From NCBI RefSeq assembly GCF_933775445.1, contig NC_065875.1, forward strand, positions 744,001 to 808,000: a DNA stretch of 64,000 bases, written 5' to 3'. Every line of letters begins with the position of its first letter. Positions within the stretch are counted from its first letter, which is position 1. The stretch is from Argentina anserina. Lineage: Eukaryota; Streptophyta; Magnoliopsida; Rosales; Rosaceae. Positions 23,884 through 36,300 of the stretch are shown one piece after another. The translations under genes were made by a program, and so were the position numbers. The notes under the pieces are model-generated. The model searched no databases. It saw only the letters and a program-made list of their open reading frames with translations, and was not told where the DNA came from.

Positions 23884-25447
23884 TAATAGAGCGTTGGTTA
23901 AAACGTCTATAATAAACCCTGTAAAACATCATCGTTAGTATAGAATAAGCATGGATCGTTCTTTCCGGGGAATTGAAGGGAACTCTAAACTTTTAGTGTT
24001 AACAAATAATGGGGGGTTTGAGATTGATTATTAACTACTAAAATAAAACCTAAATTACTATTTACATGTTCGACTTCTCTTTAACAAACTTAAACCAAAT
24101 TTACCATTACACCACATAATTACAAGTTCGAACCTATCATGCATTCTAATTCGACCAATTACATACTTTTTAGACACCAATACAATTAGAGCCTTAAGGG
24201 ATCATCTAATCATGCAAGATTTCAATTAACATTTAGATTGACTTAGGGCCTAATCTAAATTTGCATGCAATCGAATTCAATAACACTTAGAGTAGAAATC
24301 AAACAAGATTACATTTAAGCACCAAATCTTTGTTGGAGACATGTTTCATGTGTGGCATCACCCACCATGGTTTCACATGCAAATTTCCAGAATTTTTTAC
24401 CACTTTTAATCAACACAAACTGAACCTACTTAGGGCATGATTCGATATGTGTCAATATGGTTGATGAATCTAGCACTCAAACACAATCTTAGGGACTACA
24501 TACAAGCACTAAATTCATATGCACATATATGAAAATTATCTAAAAGTATGAGAAAGATGATTAGAACACAACAATAGAAATACAAACTTCAATAATTATA
24601 AGAACATAAATTCGGTATAGTCTAAAAAAAATCAAATAAAATCTGAAAATTCTAAAACAAATACAAAACCAATATTTCCACATAAATAACAACTTACAAT
24701 CTTCATAGATAAAGAATTGTAGATTAACACAAATAGACAAAGCCATGAAGATGAGTTGCGAGAATCACACGTTGTAGGAACCTTGGAGGTGTGTCTTCAA
24801 TAGTGAAACTCGGTGGAGATGATGATAGTTTTGGGGTGGACGGCTTGACTAATTTGTGAGGGAAATTTATGGTGGTGTTTTGGTAGAGTTTTGACTCTTG
24901 AATGCTAATCAGAAGTCTTCTTATTTGAGAGATGAAGCCATGTATATATAGAGGAAAGAATGAGGGTAGTTGCATCTTTCCTCATATTATAATACAATGA
25001 TTTAATCCATTAAATCATGCCATGTTTTGTTCCTTAAAACATGCCATGTTTTGTTTCCTAAAACATGCCATGTTTTGTTTCCTAAAACATGCCATGTTTT
25101 GTTCCCTAAAACATGCAATGTTTTATGCCTTTAATGATCATCTTTAATTGTTGTATGACTTGGTTCCATCTCTTTTTCTTTAATTATCTCTTCAATCAAA
25201 TCTGAAAATAAGAAAATAAAATTATAAGTAAGAGATAATTAGTTTCAAAACCTAACAAGGATTCCTAGTCAAACTAGGACTCTAGACAAATTATGCATTT
25301 TTAACTCATGTAAGCACAAAAATGCATCAAATACCGCTCAAGACTCTTACTACGACTTAATGACTCAATAGTACAACAATAAAGGCTAAGAAAAATACAA
25401 ATTGAGGTAAAAACATGTTAAGAACGTCGCACAAAGTGCTCCTATCA
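23884..25447 (-). mobile_element. Solo LTR, about 1.56 kb, nested in the hAT derivative
   Basis: Read on the minus strand it starts TGATAGGAGCACTTTGTGCG and ends CGCTCTATTA. A perfect 5-bp TSD, TTAAA, flanks it (23879-23883 and 25448-25452), and removing it restores the tandem-repeat array. The start resembles large plant LTR families of the Gypsy type that begin TGATAGGAGCA; that is my recollection, not a search result. There is no internal retroelement sequence. It contains a short palindromic tandem array at 25011-25123. Confidence 0.8.
25011..25123. repeat. Tandem palindromic repeat (AAACATGCCATGTTT)
   Basis: About four copies of a roughly 30-bp unit, each containing the near-palindrome AAACATGCCATGTTT, lie head to tail with T-rich spacers. 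They are inside the solo LTR and could fold into stems. Confidence 0.8.
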
Positions 25448-26883
25448 TTAAACATCACTAGAAAACAAACCAAAAACATCACTAGTACCTCAGTCTTGTG
25501 CACGTCAGTCAGATTGCAAGCCTCAAAACACCTTGATCGGAGTCTCTAATCGAAAAACATTGTTCAGTAAACTTGTTCGCCCTTGTCTCTTCTAAAACAT
25601 GTAAAAACATCAGCACAATCGCATCAGTATGAAAGTTTGTAGATCATTATAAGCAGAAACTGCCCAGAAAACAACATTATGCGAATTTAAGAACTAGAAA
25701 GAGAAACAATGACTAGCTAAAACTGCCTAGAAAGCTTATTTTGGGGGAAGCCATCTTAACTGGGTAATCTATTGATTTCTTACAACATAACTAAACCCAC
25801 ATTTCATCTTTATCAGTACCTAATTAGTACTTAAACAGTTAAACATCACTAGTACCTTAGTCTTGTGCACGTCAGGCTGATTGCAAGCCTCAAAACAGTT
25901 TGATCGGAGTCTCTGATCGAAAAACATTGTTCAGCAAACTTATTCGCCCTTATCTCTTCTAAAACATGTAAAATATCAGCACAATCGCATCATTATGGAA
26001 GTTTGTAGATCATTCTAAGCAAAAAATGCCCAGAAAACAACACTATGCGAATTTAAGAACTAGAAAGAGAAACAATGACTAGCTAAAACTGCCTAGAAAG
26101 CTTATTTTGGGGGAAGCCATCTTAAGTTCTTAACTGGGTAATCTATTGCTTTCTTACAACATAAATAAACCCACATTTCATCTTTATCAGTACCTAATTA
26201 GTACTTAAACAGTTAAACATCACTAGAAAACAGACCAAAAACATCACTAGGACCTCAGTCTTGTGCACGTCAGTCAGATTGCAAGCCTCAAAACACCCTG
26301 ATCGGAGTCTCTAATCGAAAAACATTGTTCAACAAACTTGTTTGCCCTTGTCTCGGCTAAACCATGTAAACAAATCAGCACAATCGCATCAGTATTGAAG
26401 TTTGTAGAGCATTCTAAGCAGAAAGTGCCCAGAAAACAACATTATGCAAATTTAAGAACTAGAAAGAGAAACAATGACTAGCATACCTTCAGAAAGAAAT
26501 TCTTCAAGATTGATGGCAAATTGTTCTTCGGTTTTGGTGGATCATTGATAGGATTTGGGTAAATTGGCTCCTATTCGACTATTCGGACTTGGGGACTAAA
26601 GGAGGCTTGAAGAAAGTGAGAAAGATGAGTTCTCTCACTTCTGTGATTGAATTGTAAGGTTTGAAAATTAAGTGAGATAAAGTTAGTAAACTATCCTCAC
26701 ACTTCTTCTTTAATTGCGATAACACGCTTCCAAATTGGAAACGTGCGCTTCCGATGCGCTCCAAAAAATAACTTTTCCGGAATCGCGCTTCCAACGCGTT
26801 TCCTCACGCTTCCGCTTCCGATTCAGATTCCGGAGCGGGAATCGGAGGTTTGGTGAAGCTTTCGTGCTTCGTAGTTTATTACC

Positions 26884-27009
26884 TTCTTGTTTTCTTCATC
26901 CCATCTGATATATCATTTTCATCATCAAGTAAACACCAAAAACAACATTGGTAAAAAAAATTCTTACAAAGGAGTAAATTAACCTCGACAAAATTTAATT
27001 CTTGAATCC
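26884..27009. other. Short unassigned stretch next to the hAT element
   Basis: Unplaced AT-rich sequence lies between the hAT TSD and the point where GLP 3' flank similarity resumes (ATACAATACAAACTTTGAG, about 27017). It is probably the remainder of the foreign DNA that broke the fifth GLP copy. Confidence 0.4.
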
Positions 27010-29245
27010 GCCTTTGCATACAATACAAACTTTGAGTACAAATAAGATGGTAGTTTCTAATGTAATGTGCGTCTTCCTTGATTAGTGGATTATTGGAATT
27101 TGATTATGCATCATATAAATTGAGATAGATTATAATCTTCTAACGGAGATCGTCGTGAACAGACCAGCATGTGTTCTGTAATATCATTCTCGATCAGGAG
27201 GCTGCTAAACTGATACCACCACACTACCTCTCTTTCCAAATCACTGAGAAAGAGCTGCATTATATTCTAAGCCTCTAAGGTACGTACTCAAATCAGTCAA
27301 ATGCATTCTGGTAGTAAAGGATATACATACATGTATGTCAGTACGTGTAATGAAACACTACGAAAAAGATACTTTACTCCTTTAATTTACTAGTGATCAA
27401 CTTGTTCTATGATCAAAAACATTTTTCTCATAAATTGATTGTGGTTGCACACTTATACCCATCTATTCAAAGCATAATATTCTGGTGAACAAAATACTTC
27501 CAATATCTAGTTAAAGTTAGTTCCATCTACATAGAAGAGTACTATACATTGCTTGTGATCTGTCGATCTGAAGTCTTAACATTGTTGACTATGAATTTAG
27601 TAGATCTTAGTAAATGATATTGCACGGTTGGTCAAGAAAGAATGCAAATTATATAGAAGGGTGTAGGATTCGTTGTCGTCTTACCCAGAGCCAACTTGAG
27701 TTGTGAGATCGGCAAAGTAAAAAGGCTACGTACATAATTACATAAAATGTGCAATCTATGCAATGCATGTGCCAATATGGTATTGGCACTCCTGAATATA
27801 TATTGCGACCAGGAGCTAGCCTTCAGGTTATATCAGCAAACTATCATATCAAATTTTGTTAACGACTATACAAAGAACTGAAGCAATAGCTGATGCAAAT
27901 AAACTAGAATTAGATGAAGGAATATCTAGAAATCATTGGAGGGGGAGGTCTAGGAAAGCATGCTACCCTGCTTATTAACTTGATTAATATCAAAATATTC
28001 AAAGTATTAAGTAGGTATCCTTTCCATGACCTCCCGCCCAAGATTTCCAGCAAAATTCTTTCTCTCTCCCTCCGTTCTAGTCACTTCATTTTCTACCCAT
28101 CCTGGATTTCTTTCTTTATGAGTGGCTTGTGAATGAAACTGGTATTATCATCTGTGTATATACTGCTACTATGCAGAGGGTTTGTGTATTTTGAGTTTGT
28201 GACAGTTGGGACAGTCAAAGTAATTTGCTGGATTACAAATTACAAGGGACTTACCAATCAGTCTTCTCTGTAGGGAGTAGGAACTAATTTTTACTGTTCA
28301 AACACACATTCGTTGTGCCTCATTCTCAGTCTCAAGAGTGTAAGACGTGTTTCTCTCTTAATATTGGAATCATAAGTTTGGGTATCTTTTCTTGTTCACC
28401 CATAGATATCAACATTTTCACACGGAGGAAACCTTCTGGTAACATCAACAGTATGTCGAATACTCATTAAGCATTGTTCATTCAAAATGTGGTCAACGTG
28501 GTCGAATTCTCTTGTCCACTTACTATGTACCACCAGAAGATGGAGACTTTTATTTATGCTGCTTCTGTTTGCAGAATTCCGTAAATACTCTAAGTCATGG
28601 AAATTGGTAGATCAGTGCTATGAAGATACAAAAAAAAAAAAACTAAATGCAGATACATGGAAAAACGCAGTATGAGAAAACAAATGCAAGAGAAAAATTG
28701 AGGACTTAAAAATTTCTGTGATGACAACAGCTTTCTCAAACCTTTTCAATATACCAAGCTGATAATTAACACATGTATGAACCAGAACAGCTCCTCACCA
28801 TGTCAAACTTCAGTTTGTAGCTGAAAATGGATACGGAGTGACTATAGAGACTGCTCAAGTCTGTTGACTGTGACAAATGGTCAATTAATGTATACCAGCT
28901 AACTTGTATCACCCGGTTTCTTTGATCATTTCTTGCTCTTCCACTCTTCTCTTGTAGCTTCAGAGACGTAGAGTCACAACTAGCCTCTGTTCACACTTGA
29001 TTAACTAGAATAGTAGCAGCTCATACTTAAAAATGTTTCCTAAAACGGATATACTCTTGATACTATGTTAATTTTATTAAGACATGGAGCAGGTCAATTA
29101 GCTAAGCTCTCAAGAATTGGTACACAATCTAAGTCTTTAGCTACTCTAAAACAAAACAAAAAATATCCAAGTCTTTACCTGCTTCGAAATACCAAGGGAG
29201 TTAATTGTTCGAAGTTACTACCTGCCCCCATAGACATGGCATATC
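27010..29245 (+). repeat. GLP unit B 3' flank and distal promoter of the second intact GLP
   Basis: The block resumes in the 3' UTR of the broken copy (GATGGTAGTTTCTAATGTAATGTGC). It runs through the same intergenic sequence as 14950-16950 and ends in a GLP promoter (GGAGCAGGTCAATTAGCTAAG near 29085). A hairpin lies at 27941-28039. A solo LTR inserted at 29246 separates this promoter from the TATA box at 32093. Confidence 0.72.
27941..28039. repeat. Imperfect inverted repeat (hairpin), unit C
   Basis: The arms are GGGGAGGTCTAGGAAAG with TACC, and GGTATCCTTTCCATGACCTCCC. They have the same spacing and placement as the other three copies. Confidence 0.62.
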
Positions 29246-30094
29246 TGTAATAACCCGAATTTTTAGAAACTAAATATCGAGTATTTTCAAAGTGTTAAAC
29301 TTGTGAAATTAATTCAAGACGACAATTGGAGGTTTGCGACATTTCGAAACGAAAACGGAAACGTTCTCAGATCGTTTAATTAGAAAACGTAACGTTACCG
29401 CAACGTATAGATCGACTTTTATTCCGTCGCTCGGTTGCGAAAACTTCCTTCACGAAAGTCGTAGAGCTCATCGATACGAGTTCGTGGACACGTCACACGT
29501 TCGAATCGGACGTCGGACGCGAAAGTTATTAAAGTCGGAAGTTCGTTTCCGATTTTGGAAATAGTATAAAATGAAGGAAAGGAGATTAAAAATCAGATTT
29601 TTCTAAAAATCAGCTCGGGTTACTGTTCACCCGAGCTCGGTACTGTTCACCCGACCCAAAAAACTTCTCCGGCCGATTTCTCCACCATCCGACGTCGCCT
29701 CGTGTCGTGCCACCTATCAAACTGACGGGCTCGACGAGCTCCATCTTTTGGGCTATGCCTTGCACTCCGGCGACAACCACACACGGTGTAGCAACCGCCG
29801 GAAGTTACTGCTGTGGCGGCGCCGCCTCCTCCGGCCACCATGGCTCAAGATTCTTGGGGGGTTTTGCTTGTCTCAGTCCCAGCAACATTCCCACAAAAGG
29901 AATCGAGCCAAATCGAAGTGTAAGTACCCGAATCAAAATTTCAATTTCTAGGGTTTGTGAATAGTGCCAATTTTGTGTTCTTCGTTGTTTGGACTGTTTA
30001 GACTCAGATTTAGACCTTGGTGTCAACTAGGAAGTTGTTGGAAATGTTGTTTAGGTTGTGGTGGTGAAATTTGGTGATGATTGGTGGCGGTTGG

Positions 30095-30340
30095 TGAACA
30101 GTAACGCCGAATGAATAGTGGCTGTGAATAGTAACTCCGCATGAATAGTGATATGTAACAGTGACTGTGAATAGTGATCTGTAACAGTAACTGTAAACAG
30201 TGGCATGGTAAAACAGTAACTGTGAACAGTGTTTTGGTAAAACAGTAACTGTGAACAGTGTTTTGGTAAAACCGTAACTGTGAACAGTGGTTTAGTAAAA
30301 ACAGTGATTTGTAAACATGAACAGTGTTCTGTGAACAATG
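30095..30340 (+). repeat. AACAGT-rich tandem repeats in the solo LTR
   Basis: Repeats of about 29 bp built on GTAACTGTGAACAGTG and TTTTGGTAAAAC occur six to eight times with variation. Long antisense open frames here are only by-products of the repetition. Confidence 0.8.
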
Positions 30341-30999
30341 TTTTATGAACAACATTTAGCTGTGCTGAACTCGTCACCTGATATTTTAAGTATCATTTTC
30401 TAAGCATTTATCGTGCTATTAGGTGACTGACGAAACGAGTGAGGAAATTACTTTCAGGGTCGTGGAAGTTGCACGCAGGAAAGAAGGTGAGTAAAATCTC
30501 ACTTATTTACGAATCTAAACTTGCGGTGATTTCAAGATTTTTGCAATGTTTTTAATATTGAATTACGACACGTATAAAATATAGTGGATTACGTATATAT
30601 CGTATAAATGGTAATAAATACATATATATATAGTTTGCTATATTGTATACTGTTATGAATTCATTGGAATTGGTCATTTCGAATGACGAGAATTAAATGT
30701 TGAGCATGTGATGTGATTTTTGTACAATATGAGGTGTGATTATTGTACGTGGTTTTAACATGAGTTTGTTAAAATGTTTTATCTTCGGACGAGTTTTGTC
30801 TTCGGACGAGTTTTTGTCTTCGGACGTGTTTATGAAATATGACATGTATACGATATAATGGATTATATATATATATATATATATTGTATAAATGGTAAAT
30901 ATGTACATATATATATAGTTTGCTATATAATATACTGTTATGATTTTATCGTGATTTATGTCATTTCGATGACGAGATTTAAATATCGAGCATGTGATT

Positions 31000-31290
31000 T
31001 TGATTTGTACAATATGATGTGAGATTATTGTACGTGATTTTAACATTGAGTTTGTTAAAATGTTGATTTGTCTTCGGACATGATTTTGGTACAATATGAT
31101 GTGAGATTATTGTACGTGATTTTAACATTGAGATTGTTAAAATGTTGATTTGTCTTCGGACATGATTTTTGGTACAATATGATGTGAGATTATTGTACGT
31201 GATTTTTAACATTGAGATTGTTAAAATGTTGATTTGTCTTCGGACGTGATTGGTACAATATGATGTGAGATTATTGTACGTGTTTGGCAA
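31000..31290 (+). repeat. Tandem repeat of about 85 bp in the solo LTR
   Basis: Three to four copies of a unit contain GGTACAATATGATGTGAG, ATTATTGTACGTGATTT and TTGATTTGTCTTCGGAC. The full-length relative has only one to two copies (for example 47520-47630). Confidence 0.85.
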
Positions 31291-32092
31291 GTCGGAACCT
31301 AGCCTTTGGCCGGGCGAAAGTTACGATACAGTTAGAGCTCTAGTCTGTCTGCCATAGTACTGCATGTGAGGTAACGGGTGGTTATCTGCTCATGAGTACT
31401 CAGATTTTTTGGATGTTGGGTAGCGGGTGGCTATCCAATATCGGGGGTGTATTACGAGCGGGGTAACAGATGTGTACCAGCGTTCTTGGTACCCGTATTA
31501 TAAATGCATTTGGGTAACCAGAAGGGTTACTTAATTTCTCATGAGCGCTTCTTTTCATATTTCTTTGGGACAACCAGATGGGCCGTCCATTGACTCATGA
31601 GTGCATTTATATTTGTTTGATTTGTGGATTTTCGTATATATATTAATATGCGAGTTATATTTTCATTTTACTCATACGAGCTGTAAAGCTTACCGGGTTT
31701 GTGTTTACAATCCCGGTGCACCAATTCGATGGTGTAGTGGATAACTCCGCAGGTGTGGATTAGCGGGAATTGACGGACCGCTCAGAGGATTTGAAGTTAT
31801 TTATCTCCAGCTTGTGTGTGGATTTTGTGTGAGTATCTTGTGAGTTTGTTGTGAGGATTACGCAATTCCATTTGTTATAATATTGAATTATAATTTGGGT
31901 TGTAATAATCGGTTTAACTGAGTTGTATTTTGAACTCAGAGATGATCCGCTGTGGCATTTTTAATGATTTCGATTCGTTGAAATTGTTTGGTGTTTAACG
32001 ACTTTGAAATTTTGAGTTTTTAAGCTTGAAATTTTGGGGTCGTTACAATATCGAAGACCAGTTCATATGTATCTCTGTCCGTCTCTTCCATC

Positions 32093-32100
32093 TATAAGTA
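32093..32100 (+). promoter_or_regulatory. TATA box of the second GLP gene
   Basis: TATAAGTA (TATAAATA in the other copies) lies 45 bases after the end of the solo LTR and 84 bases before the start codon. Confidence 0.7.
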
Positions 32101-32183
32101 GGCATTTGCTCCAGACAAGATTTTCATCCACCTCCAACTATCTGTTATACAAAAGAGTAACATATACGAATATTGCAATCACG

Positions 32184-32990
32184 ATGATGAAGGGTGCTCA
32201 TTTCCCTGCTGCTGCAGCTTTTGCCCTACTGGCACTGGCTACTTTCCACCTTGTCTCTGCCTCTGATCCTAGTTCTCTCCAAGATTTCTGTGTAGCACTT
32301 AAAACCACCGAATATGATTCTGCTGGTAGAGACTAGCATCTACTCACTAGTATATGTATACGTTTTATGTATGATTCTTGTTGGTATTTGCATGAATGCA
32401 TGTTCTGATATCGTGTTTGTTCCATGAATATTGCAGTGTTTGTGAATGGGAAATTCTGCAAGGACCCAAAGCTTGTAAAAGCAGATGATTTCTTCTTGTC
32501 CGGGTTCCAGATTCCCGGAAACACAACAAATCCGCTTGGTTCCAAGGTCACCCCAGCAAATGTGGAGCAAATAGAAGGGCTGAACACTCTTGGTATCTCC
32601 CTTGCTCGCATAGACTACGCACCATATGGTGGACTTAACCCTCCTCACACCCACCCTCGGGCCTCCGAAATCCTTGTGGTCATGGAAGGCACACTATTGG
32701 TTGGCTTCGTCACATCCAACCCTGAAAACCGCCTCATCACCAAAGTGTTGAACGCGGGAGATGTGTTTGTCTTCCCAGTTGGTCTTATTCACTTCCAGTT
32801 CAACGTAGGAAAGGGCAAAGCTGTGGCTTTTGCCGGACTGAGCAGCCAGAACCCAGGTCTCATCATCATAGCTAATAATGTGTTCGGCTCCACACCTCCA
32901 ATCAACCTTGATGTTCTCACTAAGGCCTTCCAGGTTGACAACAATGTCGTTCAGTATCTCCAGAAACAGTTCTGGTTTGACAACAATTAA
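32184..32990 (+). CDS. GLP: Germin-like protein 2, two exons
   Basis: This secreted cupin has the same family and likely function as the other GLPs of the cluster. Exons 32184-32325 and 32437-32990 give 231 residues: a signal peptide of about 27 residues, then the cupin domain. Metal ligands are H118, H120, E125 and H166 (boxes [13 protein letters not shown] and [16 protein letters not shown]). Exon 1, the intron and the first half of exon 2 are nearly identical to the fourth copy ([22 protein letters not shown]). The 3' UTR is nearly identical to that of the first copy. Private changes are Val after FQFN and Phe near the C-terminus (QKQFWFDNN), where the others have Ile and Tyr. The promoter is split by a solo LTR, so expression may differ from its sisters. 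Confidence 0.93.
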
Positions 32991-33308
32991 GAACATCGCA
33001 ACATCCTAATAAATGTATTACGTACGATGGCCATATACATCCCATACCATACAACACAAACTTAGTTTGAGTAAAAATAAAATGGTAGTTTCTTATGTAA
33101 TGTGCCTCTTCCTTGATTAGTGGATTATTGGAATTTGATTATTCATCATATATATAGAAGTGCGTTTTGTCTCTAAATTTCTTGCTGTCTAGACAATTCA
33201 TGAAGAAGACTTCGGCTAATATTTAGAATTCATTCTACAATAAATATTTAGAAAATTCGGTTGAAAATTAGGATTCATTCTACAGTAAAAACAGAACTTC
33301 TACCAAAG
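32991..33308 (+). repeat. 3' UTR and short 3' flank of the second GLP gene
   Basis: The first 180 bases match the 3' flank of the first GLP gene almost base for base. Similarity ends at CTACCAAAG (about 33308). From there the sequence is foreign until about 42075. Confidence 0.7.
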
Positions 33309-33323
33309 AATTATTCTATTCGT

Positions 33324-36300
33324 TTTTTTTGTTAAAGCTGAATATTCAAAGATAAGAAAAGGGGCAAACGCCCAAACAGAGGTTCAGCCATAATCTGTAG
33401 CCCAATACAAATAACCAGTAAGCATTGTTGTCTAATTCTCAGCTCAACAGATGAGAGAGGAAGCAGGACAAGCAACGCACAAAAAGAGGAGCATATGCTC
33501 CGACACAAATAAAATCAATGAGGACAGGGGAGTCTATCGTTTCTCAGTACCATTGTTAGAGACGGTGGGGGAGTCTCCGACCAGCAGCGAAGACCCACCG
33601 TCCGAAAACCAAGCTTGGCTGCCTCATGTGCAGCACGATTAGCTTCCCGGGGAATCCATTCCCAATCAATCCGATCCAAAAACCGGCACCTCCAGGTAAT
33701 TTCTTCCATGATGATTGATGTTTTCCAATTATTACAAGTGCGATTTGTCTGCAACTCAGATATAACATTCTGAGAATCAGAGCGGAATCTCACTGATTTA
33801 TAGCCTCTTTGTAAGGCAAGGTCCACACCAGTCAAGACAGCACAGGCTTCAACAATCTCAGCGTTCTCTGCCTTCAAAACAACAGCTAAACCCCCCAAAT
33901 GATGACCCAAATGATCAAATATCACAACCCCAACACCACCTTTCAATTCATCTACCCAACAAGCATCAGTACACACCACAACTGTACCAGGGAGGGTTGG
34001 AGATTCAGAGAAAGTAATCATAGATGCATGGATATGAATTTTGGTACTCAGAAACTCAAAGGCAGCAGCTGAGCTAAGAGAAATCACAAGTTCAGGGGAA
34101 CATGGAGTGGCCCTGTAGACAAAACGGCACCTAGCTTTCCATATAAACCAACAAATGAAGCTGATCATGGTAAGAGCCCAATCACGATCCTCCTTCCCCT
34201 TATATGATTGATAGTTATGTAATAACCAACAATCAAATGTAGTAATGGCTTGCATATTGATCTTCATACCCAATGGGGAACCAAACCACACTAACTTGAC
34301 CCACGGACATAATAAAAGAGCATGTTCAATTGATTCATCTTCACCACCACACACAGGGCACTTGGGGTTGGATTTCATTTTGATTGATAGGTTGAGAAAA
34401 GTAGGAGTAGCACAGTTGATAGCCCTCCAGAGAAAATGTCTAATCTTTGGGAGAGTGGGCATTTTCCAAATAGTCTTCCATGTTGCTTTGTTGATGATGT
34501 GAGAGGAATGACTCTTATTAGCATCATAAGTATTGGAAATAAGATGGAGATGATGATAGGCACTCTTAACAGTGAAGGCACCATTCTTAGTAAGTGGCCA
34601 AATGAATTTGTCTCGGCCAACCCCTCTCCCAATAGGAATCTGAAGAATACGAGTTTTCAGCTCCGGTTGTAGGTACTGAGTAATCTCATCCAACCTCCAA
34701 GATCGATCACCCCAATTAATCAAATCATTAACAAGTAAGGGAACCTCTGAAGGAATTGGTCCAATAGGTAGAACATGAGACACTCCCCCGGTGGTGGACA
34801 TAAGAGGAATCCACCTATCTCTCCATATATTAACATAAGAACCATTAATGATCTGCCAATGACCATTATTAGCCACAAAATCTCTTGCCTCAATCAAACT
34901 CGACCATCCCCATGAAGCACGATATCCTTTCTTGGCCTGTAAAAAAGAGCACTTCGGAAAATATCTAGTCTTCATAACTTGAGCCCATAGAGAGTCATGT
35001 TCGGTGATGAGTCTCTAAGCCTGCTTAGCCACTAGAGCTAGGTTAAATTGATGAAGGTCTCTAAAACCCAACCCTCATTTTTCCTTAGGCATACACAAAT
35101 ATTGCCAGCTCTTCCAATGAATACTCTTGTCACAGCCACTCTTCCCCCACCAGAATTTCCCAAAAATAGAGTTCATATCGTCACAAATACCTTTAGGAAA
35201 TCTAAAACATGACATGGGATAGGTAGGAACAGCCAGAGCCACTGATTTAATAAGTATTTCCTTCCCTGCATGAGATAGTATTTTTTGTTTCCACCCTTCA
35301 ATCTTCCTCCCCAGTCGATCTTTAATATAAGCCAAAGCACCATTTTTTGGATCTAGCCCATATAGTAGATAATCCCAAATAAATTCCAGGAGAAGTAGTA
35401 CCACTAATACCAAGAATAAGACACATTAATCTCCTCATTTGAACAGGAGTGTTGAGTGTAAAATAGATGCTAGACTTCTCCACACTAATCACTTGACCAG
35501 AAGCTCTACAGTACTCTACAAATAACTTTGAGAGCCTGGTACAATTCAGCAGAGTAACTTTCATGAAAAACAAGGAATCATCAGCAAAAAAGAGATGGGA
35601 TAAAGGAGGGCAAGTGGGGGTGAGTTTTACACCAATAATGAGTTTCTCCCTCACAGCTTTAGTAAGTCTGAGGGAAAGAACCTCACTAATCAACAAGAAA
35701 AGGTAGGGGGAGAGTGGATCTCCCTGCCTAAGCCCTCGGCTAGGAAAGAAAAACTTACCAGGATATCCATTTAGCACAATAGAGAACGAGACTGTAGTAA
35801 TACAAGCCATAATGAGATAAATCCACTCACAAGAGAAACCAAAACGAACCAATACAGCTTTAAGAAAATCCCACTCCACCCTATCATACGCCTTATTCAT
35901 GTCAAGCTTCAACCCCATATCCTGTTTATCACCATCTCTTCTCATTCTCAAGTAATGAAACCCCTCATGTGCCAACAAAATATTGTCTTGTATCAATCTT
36001 TCAGGAACAAAAGCATTTTGGTGTGGGGAAATAATCTGAGATAAATATGGCTTTAATCTGTTGGACAAGAGCTTGGAGAGAATTTTGTAAGAGTTGTTAC
36101 ACAAACTGATAGGCCGGAAGTGAGTAGTCCTTTCTGGATTTTCAATCTTCGGGATGAGCACAATATGACTCTGGTTAATATCTTGGAGAGAAACACGACC
36201 AACAGTAAAATCCCTGGAAGTACTACAAACAATTTCTTTAACTATCTCCTAATACTTGTGATAAAAAATACCTGGGAAGCCATCCGGTCCTGGAGCCTTG

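Larger units (their letters stand above)
23487..26480. repeat. Four tandem copies of a repeat of about 390 bp
   Basis: Copies start near 23497, 25470, 25850 and 26240, each at AACATCACTAG followed by ACCT(C/T)AGTCTTGTGCACGT. They share AAAACATTGTTCA, AGAACTAGAAAGAGAAACAA and TTGGGGGAAGCCATCTTAA. Copies 1 and 2 were adjacent until a solo LTR split them at 23883/25448. The fourth copy is truncated. They lie inside the hAT derivative, on the side of its transposase 5' end. No coding capacity. Confidence 0.85.
22672..26874 (-). mobile_element. hAT deletion derivative with internal tandem repeats
   Basis: The element is flanked by the 8-bp TSD TTTATTAC (22664-22671 and 26875-26882), as expected for hAT. 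Its ends are weakly inverted (CTAAGCTGCATG against CTACGAAGCACG). Subterminal regions are rich in GCTTCC/GGAAGC motifs. On the minus strand it carries the first and last parts of a hAT transposase joined together (22956-23306). The rest is a fourfold repeat of about 390 bp (23487-26480), itself interrupted by a solo LTR (23884-25447). The element cannot move by itself. Confidence 0.78.
29246..32047 (+). mobile_element. Solo LTR of a Gypsy element, 2.8 kb
   Basis: The 2802-bp sequence starts TGTAATAACCCG and ends GGTCGTTACA, with a perfect 5-bp TSD ATATC (29241-29245 and 32048-32052). It is an older relative of the LTRs of the full-length element at 45462-56236. They share the termini and a block reading CCTTTGGCCGGGCGAAAG (about 31300) that continues to AGTTAGAGCTCTAGTCTGTC. 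No internal region is present, so it arose by LTR-LTR recombination. It contains two tandem arrays (about 30095-30340 and 31000-31290). It lies between the distal promoter and TATA box of the GLP gene at 32184. Confidence 0.9.

Noticed and set aside
23487..26480. CRISPR-like array from regularly repeated units
   Set aside because: Plant nuclear DNA; units are about 390 bp long without unique spacers, so this is an ordinary tandem repeat.
30023..31290. Minus-strand frames of 103-133 codons in the solo LTR
   Set aside because: Products of tandem repetition; composition is repeat-driven and there is no start context or domain.
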